From Kitasatospora gansuensis (lineage in GTDB: Bacteria; Actinomycetota; Actinomycetes; Streptomycetales; Streptomycetaceae): 64,000 bases of DNA. The position numbers and the translations under genes were made by a program. The stretch spans positions 7,936,001 to 8,000,000 of the forward strand of contig NZ_JACHJR010000001.1 in NCBI RefSeq assembly GCF_014203705.1, written 5' to 3'. The notes beneath the pieces were generated by a model. The model was given only the letters and a program-made list of their open reading frames with translations, was not told the origin of the DNA and made no database searches. Shown piece by piece: positions 42,675 to 51,649 of this stretch (the first letter of the stretch is position 1; every line of letters starts with the position of its first letter).

Positions 42675-43442
42675 TCAGGCGAAGCCGCCGTTGCGGCGGC
42701 GGCCGACCCACGCGTCCAGCGTGGTCTGGATCTCGGAGCGGACCTGCTCGGCGAGGGCCCCGGCCTGCGCCCGCAGGGTCGCCGCGTCGGCCGTCGGCCC
42801 GGTCGGGATCGGTGCGCCGAAGACCAGCGTCACCTTGGCCGGCAGCGGCAGCAGCCCGGCGAGACCGAACAGCGGCAGGGTGGGCGTGACGGGCGCGTAC
42901 GGCAGGTCGAGGAGGCGGGCCAGCGGCTTGCAGTTGGCCAGCACCGGGTACGCCTCCTCGGTGCCGATCACCGCGACCGGGACGATCGGCACGCCGGTGG
43001 CCATCGCCACGGCGGCGAACCCGCCACGGCCGAAGTCCCGCAGCCGGTACCGCTCGGCATAGCCCTTCCCCAGCCCCCGGGCCCCTTCGGGGTACGTCAG
43101 CACCAGCTGACCCTCGTTCAGCAGGCGTCTGGTGCAGGCCGGATCGGTGGCCCAGACCTGGCCGGAGCGGCGGGCCTGCTCGCCCAACACCGGTACCTTG
43201 AACAGAAGTTCGTCGGCGATCGCGTGCGCGGTCCGGGCCGCCGGGTGCTCGTGCCGGAGGGCGGAGACGATCAGCACCGAGTCGAGCGGGATCATCCCGG
43301 CGTGGTTGGCGGCCAGCAGCGCTCCGCCCTGGTCCGGCACGTTCTCCAGTCCGACCAGCTCGACCCGGAAGTAGTGCCGGGAGAGGAACCGGACCGCGGC
43401 GTCGATCAGTTGCCACGTGGAGTGCTGGGTGGTGCTGTGCAT
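42675..43442 (-). CDS. Lysophospholipid/1-acylglycerol-phosphate acyltransferase
   Basis: 255 residues of the PlsC-like acyltransferase superfamily. Block I is LLAANHAGMIPLD (His and Asp catalytic pair, near 45-52), block II RSGQVWATD, block III TYPEGARGLGK, and block IV VPIVPVAVIG. This spacing is typical of actinobacterial LPLAT paralogues. It transfers an acyl chain from ACP or CoA to a glycerol or other hydroxyl acceptor, at the inner membrane. ATG 43442 with AGGAG upstream. It is the last of a four-gene operon P450-ACP-KS-LPLAT and ends 3 bp from the convergent P450-like gene. Confidence 0.85.
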   Translation of the reverse strand: MHSTTQHSTWQLIDAAVRFLSRHYFRVELVGLENVPDQGGALLAANHAGMIPLDSVLIVSALRHEHPAARTAHAIADELLFKVPVLGEQARRSGQVWATDPACTRRLLNEGQLVLTYPEGARGLGKGYAERYRLRDFGRGGFAAVAMATGVPIVPVAVIGTEEAYPVLANCKPLARLLDLPYAPVTPTLPLFGLAGLLPLPAKVTLVFGAPIPTGPTADAATLRAQAGALAEQVRSEIQTTLDAWVGRRRNGGFA

Positions 43443-43465
43443 GTGCGGGAACTCCTGGTGCGGCG

Positions 43466-44683
43466 TCAGGGCGAGGTGAAGGCGAGGACCGCGTTGTGCC
43501 CGGCGAAGCCCAGCGACTGACTGAGCGCCAGGCCGATCCGCTGCGGCCGGGCCGTACCGGCCACCACGTCGAGATCGATCTCGGGGTCCAGCCGCCGGAG
43601 GTTGGCCGTGGGCGGGACCAGGCCGTCGCGGATGCTCAGGACGGTGCAGGCGGCCTCGATCGCCCCGGCCGCGCCGAGCGGGTGTCCGGTGACGCCCTTG
43701 ACCGAGGTGACGCTCGGTCCTGACCCGAGGGCGGCCCGGATCGCCCGGGCCTCGGTGACGTCGTTCAGCCGGGTGCCGGTGCCGTGCGCGTTGACGTGGT
43801 CGACCTCGTGCGCCGACGCCCCGGCATCGGCCAGCGCCCGCCGGATCGCGGCGGCCGCCATCGCCCCGGTCGGCTCCGGCGCGGCCGCGTGGTACGCGTC
43901 GTTGGTCGCGCCGTACCCGGCGACGCCGGCCAGCGGCCGCGCGCCCCGGCTCCGCGCGAACCCGGCGGACTCCAGCACCAGGACGGCGGCCCCCTCGCCC
44001 AGCACGAAGCCGTCGCGGTCGGCGTCGAACGGGCGGGACGCCCCGGCCGGGTCGTCGGTCCGTCGGGAGAGCGCCTTCATCCGGGCGAAACCGGTGCTGA
44101 TCAACGGGGTGAGCGAGGCTTCGCAGCCACCGGCCAGCACCACGTCGCAGGCGCCGGTGGCGATCAGCTGCCGGGCCTGGCCGATCGCGCTGGTGCCCGA
44201 GGCGCAGGCCGTGCAGACCACATGGGTCGGCCCGTGCACACCGAACTCGATGGCGATCGGCGCGACCGGCCCGGTCGGCAGCGCCATCGGCAGGAAGTAC
44301 GGGCTGACCTTGGCCTGCCCCTGCTCCAGCAGCCGATGGTGCTGCGTCTCCAGGGTGGTCGCCCCCCAGCCGCCGATGCCCAGCACCAGGCCGACCCGGG
44401 TGCCGTCCCAGCCGCGGTGGTCCAGCCCGGCCTGGGCGACCGCCTCGCGGACCGCGGTGAGGGCGAACTGCGAGACCCGGTCCAGCCGGTGGGCCGGCCC
44501 GGCGCCGAGCCGGGCCACCGGGTCGAAGTCCGGCACCCGGCAGGAGATGCCGACGGGGGAGTCTCCCAGCCCCGGATCGGCTGCCGCGACCGGGCGGCCC
44601 GCGCAGATCGCGGCCCAGCTGGGTTCCGTCCCCACCCCGGCGGGCGTCACCATGCCGATGCCGGTCACGACGGTGCGGATCAA
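43466..44683 (-). CDS. Beta-ketoacyl-ACP synthase (FabF/KASII-like)
   Basis: 405 residues of the thiolase fold. Cys160 in VCTACASGTSAIG is the acyl acceptor; His in NAHGTGTRLND and His in TGHPLGAAGA complete the Cys-His-His set. It condenses malonyl-ACP with an acyl chain. TTG 44683 overlaps the TGA of the ACP gene (TTGA), giving tight coupling; a GTG five codons later is the alternative. Sequence is FabF-like overall but the IGGWGATTLETQHHRLLE segment differs from housekeeping enzymes, and the genes around it are specialised. Confidence 0.87.
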   Translation of the reverse strand: MIRTVVTGIGMVTPAGVGTEPSWAAICAGRPVAAADPGLGDSPVGISCRVPDFDPVARLGAGPAHRLDRVSQFALTAVREAVAQAGLDHRGWDGTRVGLVLGIGGWGATTLETQHHRLLEQGQAKVSPYFLPMALPTGPVAPIAIEFGVHGPTHVVCTACASGTSAIGQARQLIATGACDVVLAGGCEASLTPLISTGFARMKALSRRTDDPAGASRPFDADRDGFVLGEGAAVLVLESAGFARSRGARPLAGVAGYGATNDAYHAAAPEPTGAMAAAAIRRALADAGASAHEVDHVNAHGTGTRLNDVTEARAIRAALGSGPSVTSVKGVTGHPLGAAGAIEAACTVLSIRDGLVPPTANLRRLDPEIDLDVVAGTARPQRIGLALSQSLGFAGHNAVLAFTSP

Positions 44684-44946
44684 CCGGACACCCGCAGGCC
44701 GGCCGCGGAACCGGTACCGTCCAGCCGCGCGGCGAGCTCCGCCAGCGGCACCCCGGACAGCTCGTACGGTGCGGAGCCGTCGGTGCCGAACTCCTCGGCG
44801 GCCAGCAGGACGAACTCCTCGGCCGCCAGCGAGTCCAACTGCAGCTCGGCGAGGGTGGCTTCGGGCGAGATCAGCGCGAAGTCGACCTCCAGCGGGCCGA
44901 TCAGGATGCGGACCAGCCGGGTGTAGGGGTCGTTCGGGTCGGTCAT
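44680..44946 (-). CDS. Acyl carrier protein
   Basis: 88 residues. The phosphopantetheine Ser39 lies in ELQLDSLAAEEF; the surrounding helices are acidic (ISPEATLAEL, FVLLAAEEFGTD). ATG 44946 has GGAGGA upstream, 30 bp after the P450 stop. The C-terminal extension (LAARLDGTGSAAGLRVSG) is longer than in fatty-acid ACPs. As neighbour of a P450 and a KS it probably carries the substrate of both. Confidence 0.88.
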   Translation of the reverse strand: MTDPNDPYTRLVRILIGPLEVDFALISPEATLAELQLDSLAAEEFVLLAAEEFGTDGSAPYELSGVPLAELAARLDGTGSAAGLRVSG

Positions 44947-44976
44947 CGGAGTCCTCCGTGCGGGGTTGAGTGGACG

Positions 44977-46206
44977 TCAGAAACCATGGGTGGCGGGCCG
45001 CGCGGCCGAGACCGGCAGGCCGACCGGCTCGGTGAAGCTCGGCCCGGCGCGGCGGACCAGCCGCCCGCTGCGCCGGACGGCCGGGAGGTGTGGGGCGAAG
45101 CTCTCCAGGAACGCCGCCGCCTGGGCCCGGGCCAACGCCGCGCCGGGGCAGAAGTGGCCGCCCTGGCCGAACGGGAAGCCGGGCCGGTGGTCGCGTCCCG
45201 GATCGAAGTGGTCCGGGTCCGGGTAGCGGGCCGGGTCGCGGTGCGCGGCGCCGATCATGAGGTGCAGCACGGTCCCCGCCGGGACCGGCCGGCCGCCGAC
45301 CACCGTGGGGCGGTCGGCCCGACGGGTCGCCAGTTTCACCGGTGGGTCCCAGCGCAGCGTCTCCTCGATCAGCCCCGCCCGGTGCTCCGGGGCGGTGACC
45401 GACCGCTGCTGCTCCGGGGGCATCCGGAGCAGCCGGTCGCCCAGGTTGCCGAGCAGGTGCGTGGTGGTGATCAGCCCCGCCACCACCAGGGCGAACAGCT
45501 GGTCGACGGAGAACGTCACGTCGCCCAGGGCCGGTCCGTTCGCGGAGCGGTCCCGTTGGTGGGTGAACTGCTCCAGGTAGCACAGCAGTTGACCGGCCAC
45601 CTGGTCGGCGGCCAGCAGCTCGTCGAGCGGCCGCCGGATCTCGCCCCCGGTCGAGATCACGGAGGCCAGCCCGGCCAGCAGACCGGCATCACGCCCGGGG
45701 AACCCGACCAGCCGGCACAGCACCGCGGCGGGCAGCGGCTTGCACAGGTCATCGATCAGGTCCGCCGCCCGGTCCTGACGCAGGGTCAGGACGAACTGCT
45801 CGACCGCGACCCGGACCTGAGCCCGGATCATCCCGTCCAGGGCCGTCACCGAGCGGAGGGTGAGCGCCGCCACCACGGGGCGCCGGTTGACCGGGTGCTC
45901 CGGTGGGTTCTGCATCAGCAGCGAATCGCACAGCGCGGACGTGGCCGGACTGGCGCGCCAACCGGGCGTCCGCTCGTCCCGCCAGGCCGCGTCCAGCATC
46001 ACCAGCGCCGGATCGACCAGCGCCCGCCGCACGTCCTGGTAGCCCGGCACCAGGAACGCGCCCCACGGCGCGCGGACCAGTGGCCCCGCCGCCCGCAGCT
46101 CGGCGTACACCGCGCCGAGGTCCTCCGGATCCGGGGTCCGCAGCCAGCTCCGGACCAACTCCCGGGCCGGGGCAGGGGGCATCGTTTCTTCGGTCAGCGT
46201 GCTCAT
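44977..46206 (-). CDS. Cytochrome P450, non-canonical I-helix
   Basis: 409 residues. The heme-binding motif FPFGQGGHFCPGA ends with Cys353; the K-helix pair is Glu282-Arg285 in EETLRWD; PERF-like DPDHFDPGRD is present. The I-helix reads VVAGLITTTHLLG (242-254): the acid that normally precedes the Thr pair (AGxE/DTT) is Ile. This suggests unusual oxygen activation or acid supplied by the substrate, as seen for some ACP-bound or peroxygenase-type P450s. ATG 46206 follows GGGGAG. First gene of the operon with ACP, KS and acyltransferase. Confidence 0.87.
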   Translation of the reverse strand: MSTLTEETMPPAPARELVRSWLRTPDPEDLGAVYAELRAAGPLVRAPWGAFLVPGYQDVRRALVDPALVMLDAAWRDERTPGWRASPATSALCDSLLMQNPPEHPVNRRPVVAALTLRSVTALDGMIRAQVRVAVEQFVLTLRQDRAADLIDDLCKPLPAAVLCRLVGFPGRDAGLLAGLASVISTGGEIRRPLDELLAADQVAGQLLCYLEQFTHQRDRSANGPALGDVTFSVDQLFALVVAGLITTTHLLGNLGDRLLRMPPEQQRSVTAPEHRAGLIEETLRWDPPVKLATRRADRPTVVGGRPVPAGTVLHLMIGAAHRDPARYPDPDHFDPGRDHRPGFPFGQGGHFCPGAALARAQAAAFLESFAPHLPAVRRSGRLVRRAGPSFTEPVGLPVSAARPATHGF

Positions 46207-46446
46207 CGCGCCGTCGGCTCCCCTTCCGGTCTGGTATCCGCCCACAGCTCTTCCCCAACGAGGGGAGACGCTGCCCGGCACCGCACCGAAAGTCCAAATC
46301 ACCCTCACCGGATCCGACTGGTCGTTGGAATCCTGGCGAATGGGTGACCGATTGGAGTCGGCGGTCACCTGATCGGCCCTGCCGTGTTGCCCGTGCCGGG
46401 GTGACAGGGAAGCGTGGGCCGAATCGCCTGAAGTCGGAGGAACCTG

Positions 46447-48102
46447 ATGCTGGGTAAGCCCACGCCGTCGGACGTGTCGTCAGGTCTGGTGACCGGGCTG
46501 TTCTCCATCCCCGAAGGCATGGCGTACGCGGCGATCGCCGGGTTCAACCCGGTCGCCGGTCTGTTCTCGGGTGTCGTCCCCGCGATCGTCGGCTCGGTCA
46601 CCGCCCGCACGGTGCTGATGGTCACCACCCTCACCAGCGCCATCTCGCTCACCGCGCAGAGCGTGCTGGCCGACGCCGGGCTGGACGCTTCGAGCGCGGG
46701 CAACATCGCGATGCTCGCCGTGATGACCGGCCTGGTGATGCTGCTGATGAGCGTCCTGCGGCTCGGGGTGGTGCTCTCCTTCGTCTCCAACGCGGTGATG
46801 ACCGGCTTCTCCGTCGGCATCGCGGTGCAGATCATCACCGGTGTCCTGAAGGACGCCACCGGCTACCAGCCGCACGGCCACAACAAGCTGGTGCAGCTGG
46901 GCGACTGGGCGGTCCACCTCGGCTCGTGGCAGCTCGCCGCCACCCTGGTCGCCGCTGCGACCGTCGGGGTCTGGGCGCTCGCGCACGCGGTGAAGCGGCT
47001 TCGTACGGTGGCGCTGCTGATCGCGATGGTGGTCGTCAGCGTCGCCGTCGCCGCGCTCGGCACGGACGTGGAGCTGGTCAAGGGCATCGCCGACATCCCG
47101 TCCGCGCTGCCGCACTTCACCGCCCCGGACTGGTCCGCCTTCCCGCACCTGCTCGGCGGGGCGGTCTCGATCGCGCTGGTCGGCCTCGCCCAGGCGGCCG
47201 GCATCGCGCCGACCGTCCCCAACCCCGACGGCACCCGCTCCTCCGTCAACGGCGACTTCGCCGCCCAGGGCCTGGCCAACGTGGCCGGCGGGCTGTTCCA
47301 GTCGCTGCCGGTCGGCGGCTCGCTGTCCCGTACCGGCGTCGCCGTCTCCGCCGGTGCCCGGACCCGCTGGGCCGGGATCTTCTCCGGGCTGTGGCTCGCC
47401 GCGATCGTCCTCACCCTCGCGCCGCTCGCCGAGCACATCCCGATGCCGGTCATCGGCGGCCTGATCATCGTCGTCGGCGCCGAGCTCGTCACTGGGAAGA
47501 TCCCCGACATCCGGCTGGTCCTGAAGACCTCGCCGCTGTCGGCGGCCGCGATGGCGCTGACCTTCCTCGGCACCACCCAGCTCCCGCTCCAGCAGGCGAT
47601 CATCCTGGGCGCGGTGCTGTCCCTGCTGCTGTACTGCGCGCAGGCCGCCCGCCAGTCCCGCCTGCTGGCCCTGGAGCCCGCGGGCGACGGGCACTGGCGA
47701 TCGGCCGCTGCACCCGCCGCACTGAATCCCGGTCAGGTCACCGTCCTGGACTACAACGGCGTCAGCCTGTTCGCCGAACTGCCCCGGATCGAGCAGGACT
47801 GGCCCGCCCCCGCCCGGGACGCCGTCCTGATCCTGGTGGTCCGCAACCTCCCTGACGTGCCGTCGTCGGCCATGGTCAAGCTCCTGCGCCGGAAGGCCGA
47901 CGAACTCCACCGGGCCGGTGGCCGGCTGGTCCTCGCCGGAGTCCAGTCCCCGCTGGCGAAGATCGCCACCGACACCGGACTGGCCGACCACCTCGGCCCC
48001 GGCGGCATCGTGCCCGCCACCGGCGTCCTCTTCGGGCCGCTGGAGACCGCCCTCGACGAGGCCGAGAGCTGGATCGCCGCCCGGGTGCCGACCGCGCCGT
48101 GA
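46447..48102 (+). CDS. SulP-family anion transporter
   Basis: 551 residues, about 10-12 membrane helices. SulP marks include GLVTGLFSIPEGMAYAAIAG, GSLSRTGVAVSAGARTRWAGIFSG and the repeated motifs in helices 3 and 10. A C-terminal cytoplasmic STAS domain (VTVLDYNGVSLFAELPRIEQDW, LAGVQSPLAKIATDTGLADHL) is present. The family moves sulfate, bicarbonate or dicarboxylates. ATG 46447 with CGGAGGAACCTG upstream. It is divergent from the P450 operon with 240 bp between. Confidence 0.88.
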   Translation: MLGKPTPSDVSSGLVTGLFSIPEGMAYAAIAGFNPVAGLFSGVVPAIVGSVTARTVLMVTTLTSAISLTAQSVLADAGLDASSAGNIAMLAVMTGLVMLLMSVLRLGVVLSFVSNAVMTGFSVGIAVQIITGVLKDATGYQPHGHNKLVQLGDWAVHLGSWQLAATLVAAATVGVWALAHAVKRLRTVALLIAMVVVSVAVAALGTDVELVKGIADIPSALPHFTAPDWSAFPHLLGGAVSIALVGLAQAAGIAPTVPNPDGTRSSVNGDFAAQGLANVAGGLFQSLPVGGSLSRTGVAVSAGARTRWAGIFSGLWLAAIVLTLAPLAEHIPMPVIGGLIIVVGAELVTGKIPDIRLVLKTSPLSAAAMALTFLGTTQLPLQQAIILGAVLSLLLYCAQAARQSRLLALEPAGDGHWRSAAAPAALNPGQVTVLDYNGVSLFAELPRIEQDWPAPARDAVLILVVRNLPDVPSSAMVKLLRRKADELHRAGGRLVLAGVQSPLAKIATDTGLADHLGPGGIVPATGVLFGPLETALDEAESWIAARVPTAP

Positions 48103-48189
48103 CGAACCCGGCAGCCCGCTGACGGCGGGTCAGTCCGCCTGCTGAGCGGTCGAGTTCGTGGCCGTACGGAGTGGACGCGGGGCAGGATC

Positions 48190-48219
48190 TTGACTACGTT
48201 CTGGTGACAAACCTAATTT
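48190..48219 (+). promoter_or_regulatory. Promoter of NlpC/P60 gene
   Basis: -35 TTGACT (48190-48195), 18-bp spacer, -10 TAATTT (48214-48219), about 50 bp before the TTG start. This is a good housekeeping (sigma-HrdB type) promoter. The 5' leader is too short for a c-di-AMP riboswitch, which precedes some related genes. Confidence 0.5.
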
Positions 48220-48269
48220 CCGGACAATCGCCACAACGGGTGAGTCCACCAGGAAGAAGGAGCACCCCC

Positions 48270-49307
48270 TTGGCCTCCCACCGCCGTCCCAAGCAGCCGA
48301 GCCGCGCACGGGCTTCCGTGCTCACCGCTGCCGCCGCGACCGCGGTCGCCCTGTCGGCCCAGGTGAGCGCGCACGCAGCGCCCGCCCAGCCGAGCAAGGA
48401 CGAGGTGAAGGTGCAGGTCGACAAGCTGGCCGAGGAGCAGGAGCAGGCGGCCGAGCGGTACAACGGCGCCAAGGAGCGGGCCGAGCAGCTGCGTAAGCAG
48501 GCCGGCCAGTTGCAGGACCAGCTCGCCCGCGGCCAGGAGCAGATGACCAGGCTGACCGCCGGGCTGGCCGCCGCGGCGGGCGAGCAGTACCGCCAGGGTG
48601 GTGTGGACCCGTCGGTGCAGCTGATGCTCTCCGCCGACCCGGAGGGGTACCTGTCGCAGGCCGCCGCCGTCGACCAGGCCACCAGTACCCAGGCCGACGC
48701 CCTGAAGTCGCTGCACGACCAGCAGCGCCGCCTGGACCAGCAGAAGGAGGAGGCGGCGGCCGTCCTGGCCGAACTCGACCGCTCCACCCAGACGCTGAAC
48801 ACGGCCAAGAACGAGGTGCAGCAGAAGCTCCAGGAGGCGCAGAAGCTGCTCAACAAACTCAGCGCCGCGGACCGCGCCGCGATCCTGACCGGCTCCGAGG
48901 GCACCGCCTCGCGCGGTTCCGCCCGGATCGACCCCGCCACCCTGCCCCCGGCCAGCGGCAACGCCGCGATCGCGGTGCGGGTCGCGCTCGAGCAGCAGGG
49001 CGACCCGTACAAGTGGGGCGCCACCGGACCGGACACCTTCGACTGCTCCGGCCTGATGGTCTACGCGTACGGGAAGGCGGGCGTCTCCCTGCCGCGCACC
49101 TCGCAGTCGCAGGGCGACGTGGGCACCAACGTGGGGACCGACTGGCACAACGCCCAGCCGGGCGACCTGGTGATCTACCACGGCGACCGGCGGCACGTCG
49201 GCATGTACATCGGCAACGGCCTGGTGGTGCACGCCCCGCGCGCCGGTGACGTGGTGAAGACGATGAAGGCCGACGCGATGCAGATCTCCACCATCCGCCG
49301 GGTCTGA
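48270..49307 (+). CDS. Secreted NlpC/P60 cell-wall hydrolase
   Basis: 345 residues. Signal peptide with a basic start (RRPKQPSRARASVLTAAAATAVALSAQVSAHA). A long coiled coil follows at about 40-210 (DKLAEEQEQAAERYNGAKERA, LKSLHDQQRRLDQQKEEAAAVL). The C-terminal NlpC/P60 domain has Cys in DTFDCSGLMVYAYG, His in DRRHVGMYIG and His in VVHAPRAG. It cleaves peptidoglycan stem peptides (D-Glu-DAP endopeptidase), like RpfB-associated or RipA-type enzymes. TTG 48270 has AGAAGGAG upstream. Confidence 0.9.
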   Translation: MASHRRPKQPSRARASVLTAAAATAVALSAQVSAHAAPAQPSKDEVKVQVDKLAEEQEQAAERYNGAKERAEQLRKQAGQLQDQLARGQEQMTRLTAGLAAAAGEQYRQGGVDPSVQLMLSADPEGYLSQAAAVDQATSTQADALKSLHDQQRRLDQQKEEAAAVLAELDRSTQTLNTAKNEVQQKLQEAQKLLNKLSAADRAAILTGSEGTASRGSARIDPATLPPASGNAAIAVRVALEQQGDPYKWGATGPDTFDCSGLMVYAYGKAGVSLPRTSQSQGDVGTNVGTDWHNAQPGDLVIYHGDRRHVGMYIGNGLVVHAPRAGDVVKTMKADAMQISTIRRV

Positions 49308-49464
49308 GGCAGGCCGTCTTCACAGGCCGTCTTCACCGGTACGGCGTAGTCCGGTCGGTAGGCGGTGGCCGAGTCGAGGTCGGCAGGGTGCGATGGCAGC
49401 AGCCCCGTGCCCGGCCGATGCGAGGGCACGCTCCTCGCCCGGCCACCCGAGGAAGGACCGACGG

Positions 49465-50013
49465 ATGTTCGACGAACGACGGGCCCGCCGCCAGGCCAAC
49501 AACGCCTTCGACGACGGCGACGGCGTCACCCGCTACCGCATGCAGCAGAAGATGTTCTCCATCGGCGACGACTACTGGATCGACAACGAAGCGGGCGACC
49601 ACGTCTACAAGGTCAACGGCAAGGCCCTGCGCCTGCGCCGGACCTACGCCATCGAGGACCCGGACGGACACCGGGTCGCGAGCGTGCAGAGCCGGCCGAT
49701 GCGGATCAAGGACTCGATGGAGATCGAGGACGCCGACGGCCACCGGCTCGCGCTGGTCAAGAAGGCCCTGATCGGGCCGGTCCGGGACCGCTGGCGGATC
49801 AAGCAGGAGGACGGCGCGGACCTGACCGTCCACGGCAACATCGTCGACCACGAGTACACCATCGAGCGGGACGGCTACAAGGTCGCCGAAGTCTCCAAGA
49901 AGTGGTTCCGGCTGCGCGACACCTACGGCCTCGACATCGGGCCCGACACCGACCACGCCACCGTCCTGGCCGCCGCGATCGCCATCGACGCGATGGCCCA
50001 CCCCGGCGACTGA
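49465..50013 (+). CDS. LURP-one-related (tubby-like) protein
   Basis: 182 residues: RYRMQQKMFSIGDDYWIDNEAGDHVYKVNGKALRLRRTYAIED, followed by repeated beta strands and DGYKVAEVSKKWFRLRDTYGLDI. This is the twelve-stranded barrel of LURP-one/phospholipid scramblase-like proteins (PF04525). It is cytoplasmic or membrane-peripheral; role unknown. ATG 49465 is preceded by GAGGAAGGA. Single gene, 157 bp after the wall hydrolase. Confidence 0.85.
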   Translation: MFDERRARRQANNAFDDGDGVTRYRMQQKMFSIGDDYWIDNEAGDHVYKVNGKALRLRRTYAIEDPDGHRVASVQSRPMRIKDSMEIEDADGHRLALVKKALIGPVRDRWRIKQEDGADLTVHGNIVDHEYTIERDGYKVAEVSKKWFRLRDTYGLDIGPDTDHATVLAAAIAIDAMAHPGD

Positions 50014-50024
50014 CGCAGACCGAC

Positions 50025-50879
50025 TCAGGCCGGTACGGCCCGCAGGGCGCCGGGGTGACGGCCGGTCAGGCGGTCGAGTGCGGCGGCGGTGGCCGGGTCG
50101 GCGGGCAGCTGGACGATCAGGCGCTGGTCGTCGTCGGCGGGCAGGTGGAGGGTCTCGTACGACAGCCGCAGCTCGCCGGCCTCCGGGTGCAGCAGCCGGT
50201 CGGTCCCGGTGGCGTCCGGCAGCCCGGGCAGGGTGTCCAGCCGGGTGCTGAACTCGGCTCCCGCGGCGACCGTCAGTTCGTCCATCAGCGCCGCCACTTG
50301 CCGGTCCGCCCGGCCCGGCCCCTGCTTGAGGGCGGCCACCTGCTGGTCGGCCACCCGCTCCCAGTCGGGGTAGGCGGTCCGGGCCCGGGGATCGGTGAAG
50401 ACGTAGCGGACCAGGCTCGGCTGCGCGCCGTCCAGCAGGCCGACCGGCTCGGCCAACCGCCGGTAGGCGGTGGTGCAGGCCAGGATCTCGCCGAGGCGGT
50501 TGAGCAGCAGGGCGGGGGCGGGTTCGAGGTGATCGAGCAGGGCCTGCACGGTGGGCCGGACGATCCGGTTAGGCGCCGCGCCGCCCATGCAGCTGAACGC
50601 GCCGCCCGCCGCCTTGCTCAGCCGGTGCAGGTGGACGAGTTCGCTCGCGGTCAGCCGCAGCGCCTCGGCCAGGGCGGAGAGCACCTGCACGGACGGGTGG
50701 CGGTCGCGCCCCTGCTCCAGCCGGGTCACGTACTCGACGCTGACCCCGGCGAGGGTCGCCAGTTCGGCCCGGCGCAGGCCGGGGGTCCGGCGGCGCGGGC
50801 CGACGGCCAGCCCCGCCTCGGCCGGGGTGACGGCCTCACGGCGGGTACGCAGGAACAGTCCCAACTCGTTGTCGCTCAC
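50025..50879 (-). CDS. XRE-type regulator with MmyB-like domain
   Basis: 284 residues. The HTH (ELATLAGVSVEYVTRLEQGRDRHPSVQVLSALAEAL) is at about 38-80. The C-terminal domain (LLNRLGEILACTTAYRRLAEPVG, WERVADQQVAALKQ, LRLSYETLHLPADDDQRLIVQLP) is the MmyB ligand-binding type found in many actinobacterial regulators, which binds hydrophobic ligands such as fatty acids. It is divergent from the FMN reductase gene with 145 bp between, so it probably regulates that gene. Confidence 0.87.
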   Translation of the reverse strand: MSDNELGLFLRTRREAVTPAEAGLAVGPRRRTPGLRRAELATLAGVSVEYVTRLEQGRDRHPSVQVLSALAEALRLTASELVHLHRLSKAAGGAFSCMGGAAPNRIVRPTVQALLDHLEPAPALLLNRLGEILACTTAYRRLAEPVGLLDGAQPSLVRYVFTDPRARTAYPDWERVADQQVAALKQGPGRADRQVAALMDELTVAAGAEFSTRLDTLPGLPDATGTDRLLHPEAGELRLSYETLHLPADDDQRLIVQLPADPATAAALDRLTGRHPGALRAVPA

Positions 50880-51024
50880 CCGTCGAACCTAACAGCCGGG
50901 CCCGCACCGGATCGTGGCCCCGCCACTACCAGTCTCCGCTCGGCCTCCCTCGTTCCGGCCACACCCGGCAGGTTGGAGCCGTGACCCGCTCGGGGTCACC
51001 CTCCCGACCCCCAGGAGCACGGCC

Positions 51025-51639
51025 ATGACCAGTCAGCCGCTCAACCAGCCGCTCAACCTCGCAGTGATCATCGGCAGCGTCCGCGAAGGCCGGTTCGGAC
51101 CGGTGGTGGCCCGCTGGTTCGCCCGCCAGGCCGAGCTGCACGGCCGCTTCACGGTGGACGTGATCGACCTCGCCGACACCCCCGTCCCGCTCGAACTCCC
51201 GGCCGTGCCACCGGCCTTGCAGCCCGACCTGCCCCGCCCCGCCGCGATGACCGATCTCACCCGCCGCCTCGCGGCAGCCGACGCCATCGTGGTCGTGACA
51301 CCCGACTACAACCACAGCTTCCCCGCCTCCCTGAAGTCCGCCATCGACTGGCACTACACCGAGTGGCGCGCCAAGCCGATCGGCTTCGTCGGCTACAGCG
51401 GCGCCAGCGGCGGCCTGCTCGCCATCGAACAACTCCGCCAGGTCTTCAACGAGTTGCAGGCGCACACCGTGCGGGAGTACGTCTCCTTCCCCCGCTACTA
51501 CCTGCTGTTCGGCCAGGACGGGACCCTGCTGGAGCCCGAAGGCCCGGACGCCGCAGCCAAGGTGATGCTCGACCAGCTGGACTGGTGGGGCTCGGTCCTG
51601 CACGACGCCCGCCGCGACCGCCCGTACGCTGCCGCCTGA
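51025..51639 (+). CDS. NADPH-dependent FMN reductase
   Basis: 204 residues, flavodoxin-like. IIGSVREGRFGPVVARWF is the FMN phosphate loop (near 15-30), VVVTPDYNHSFPASLKSAIDW the family's PxYNxxxPxxLKxAID motif, and GFVGYSGASGG binds FMN. It reduces quinones, azo dyes or chromate via FMN. ATG 51025 follows CAGGAGCAC. It is followed by a strong terminator, and is the probable target of the MmyB-type regulator. Confidence 0.9.
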   Translation: MTSQPLNQPLNLAVIIGSVREGRFGPVVARWFARQAELHGRFTVDVIDLADTPVPLELPAVPPALQPDLPRPAAMTDLTRRLAAADAIVVVTPDYNHSFPASLKSAIDWHYTEWRAKPIGFVGYSGASGGLLAIEQLRQVFNELQAHTVREYVSFPRYYLLFGQDGTLLEPEGPDAAAKVMLDQLDWWGSVLHDARRDRPYAAA

Positions 51640-51649
51640 CACCCCCTCA

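Noticed and set aside
48103-48269. c-di-AMP riboswitch upstream of the NlpC/P60 gene
   Set aside because: Such riboswitches precede related wall-hydrolase genes, but the leader between the promoter and the TTG start is only about 45 bp and lacks the paired helices.
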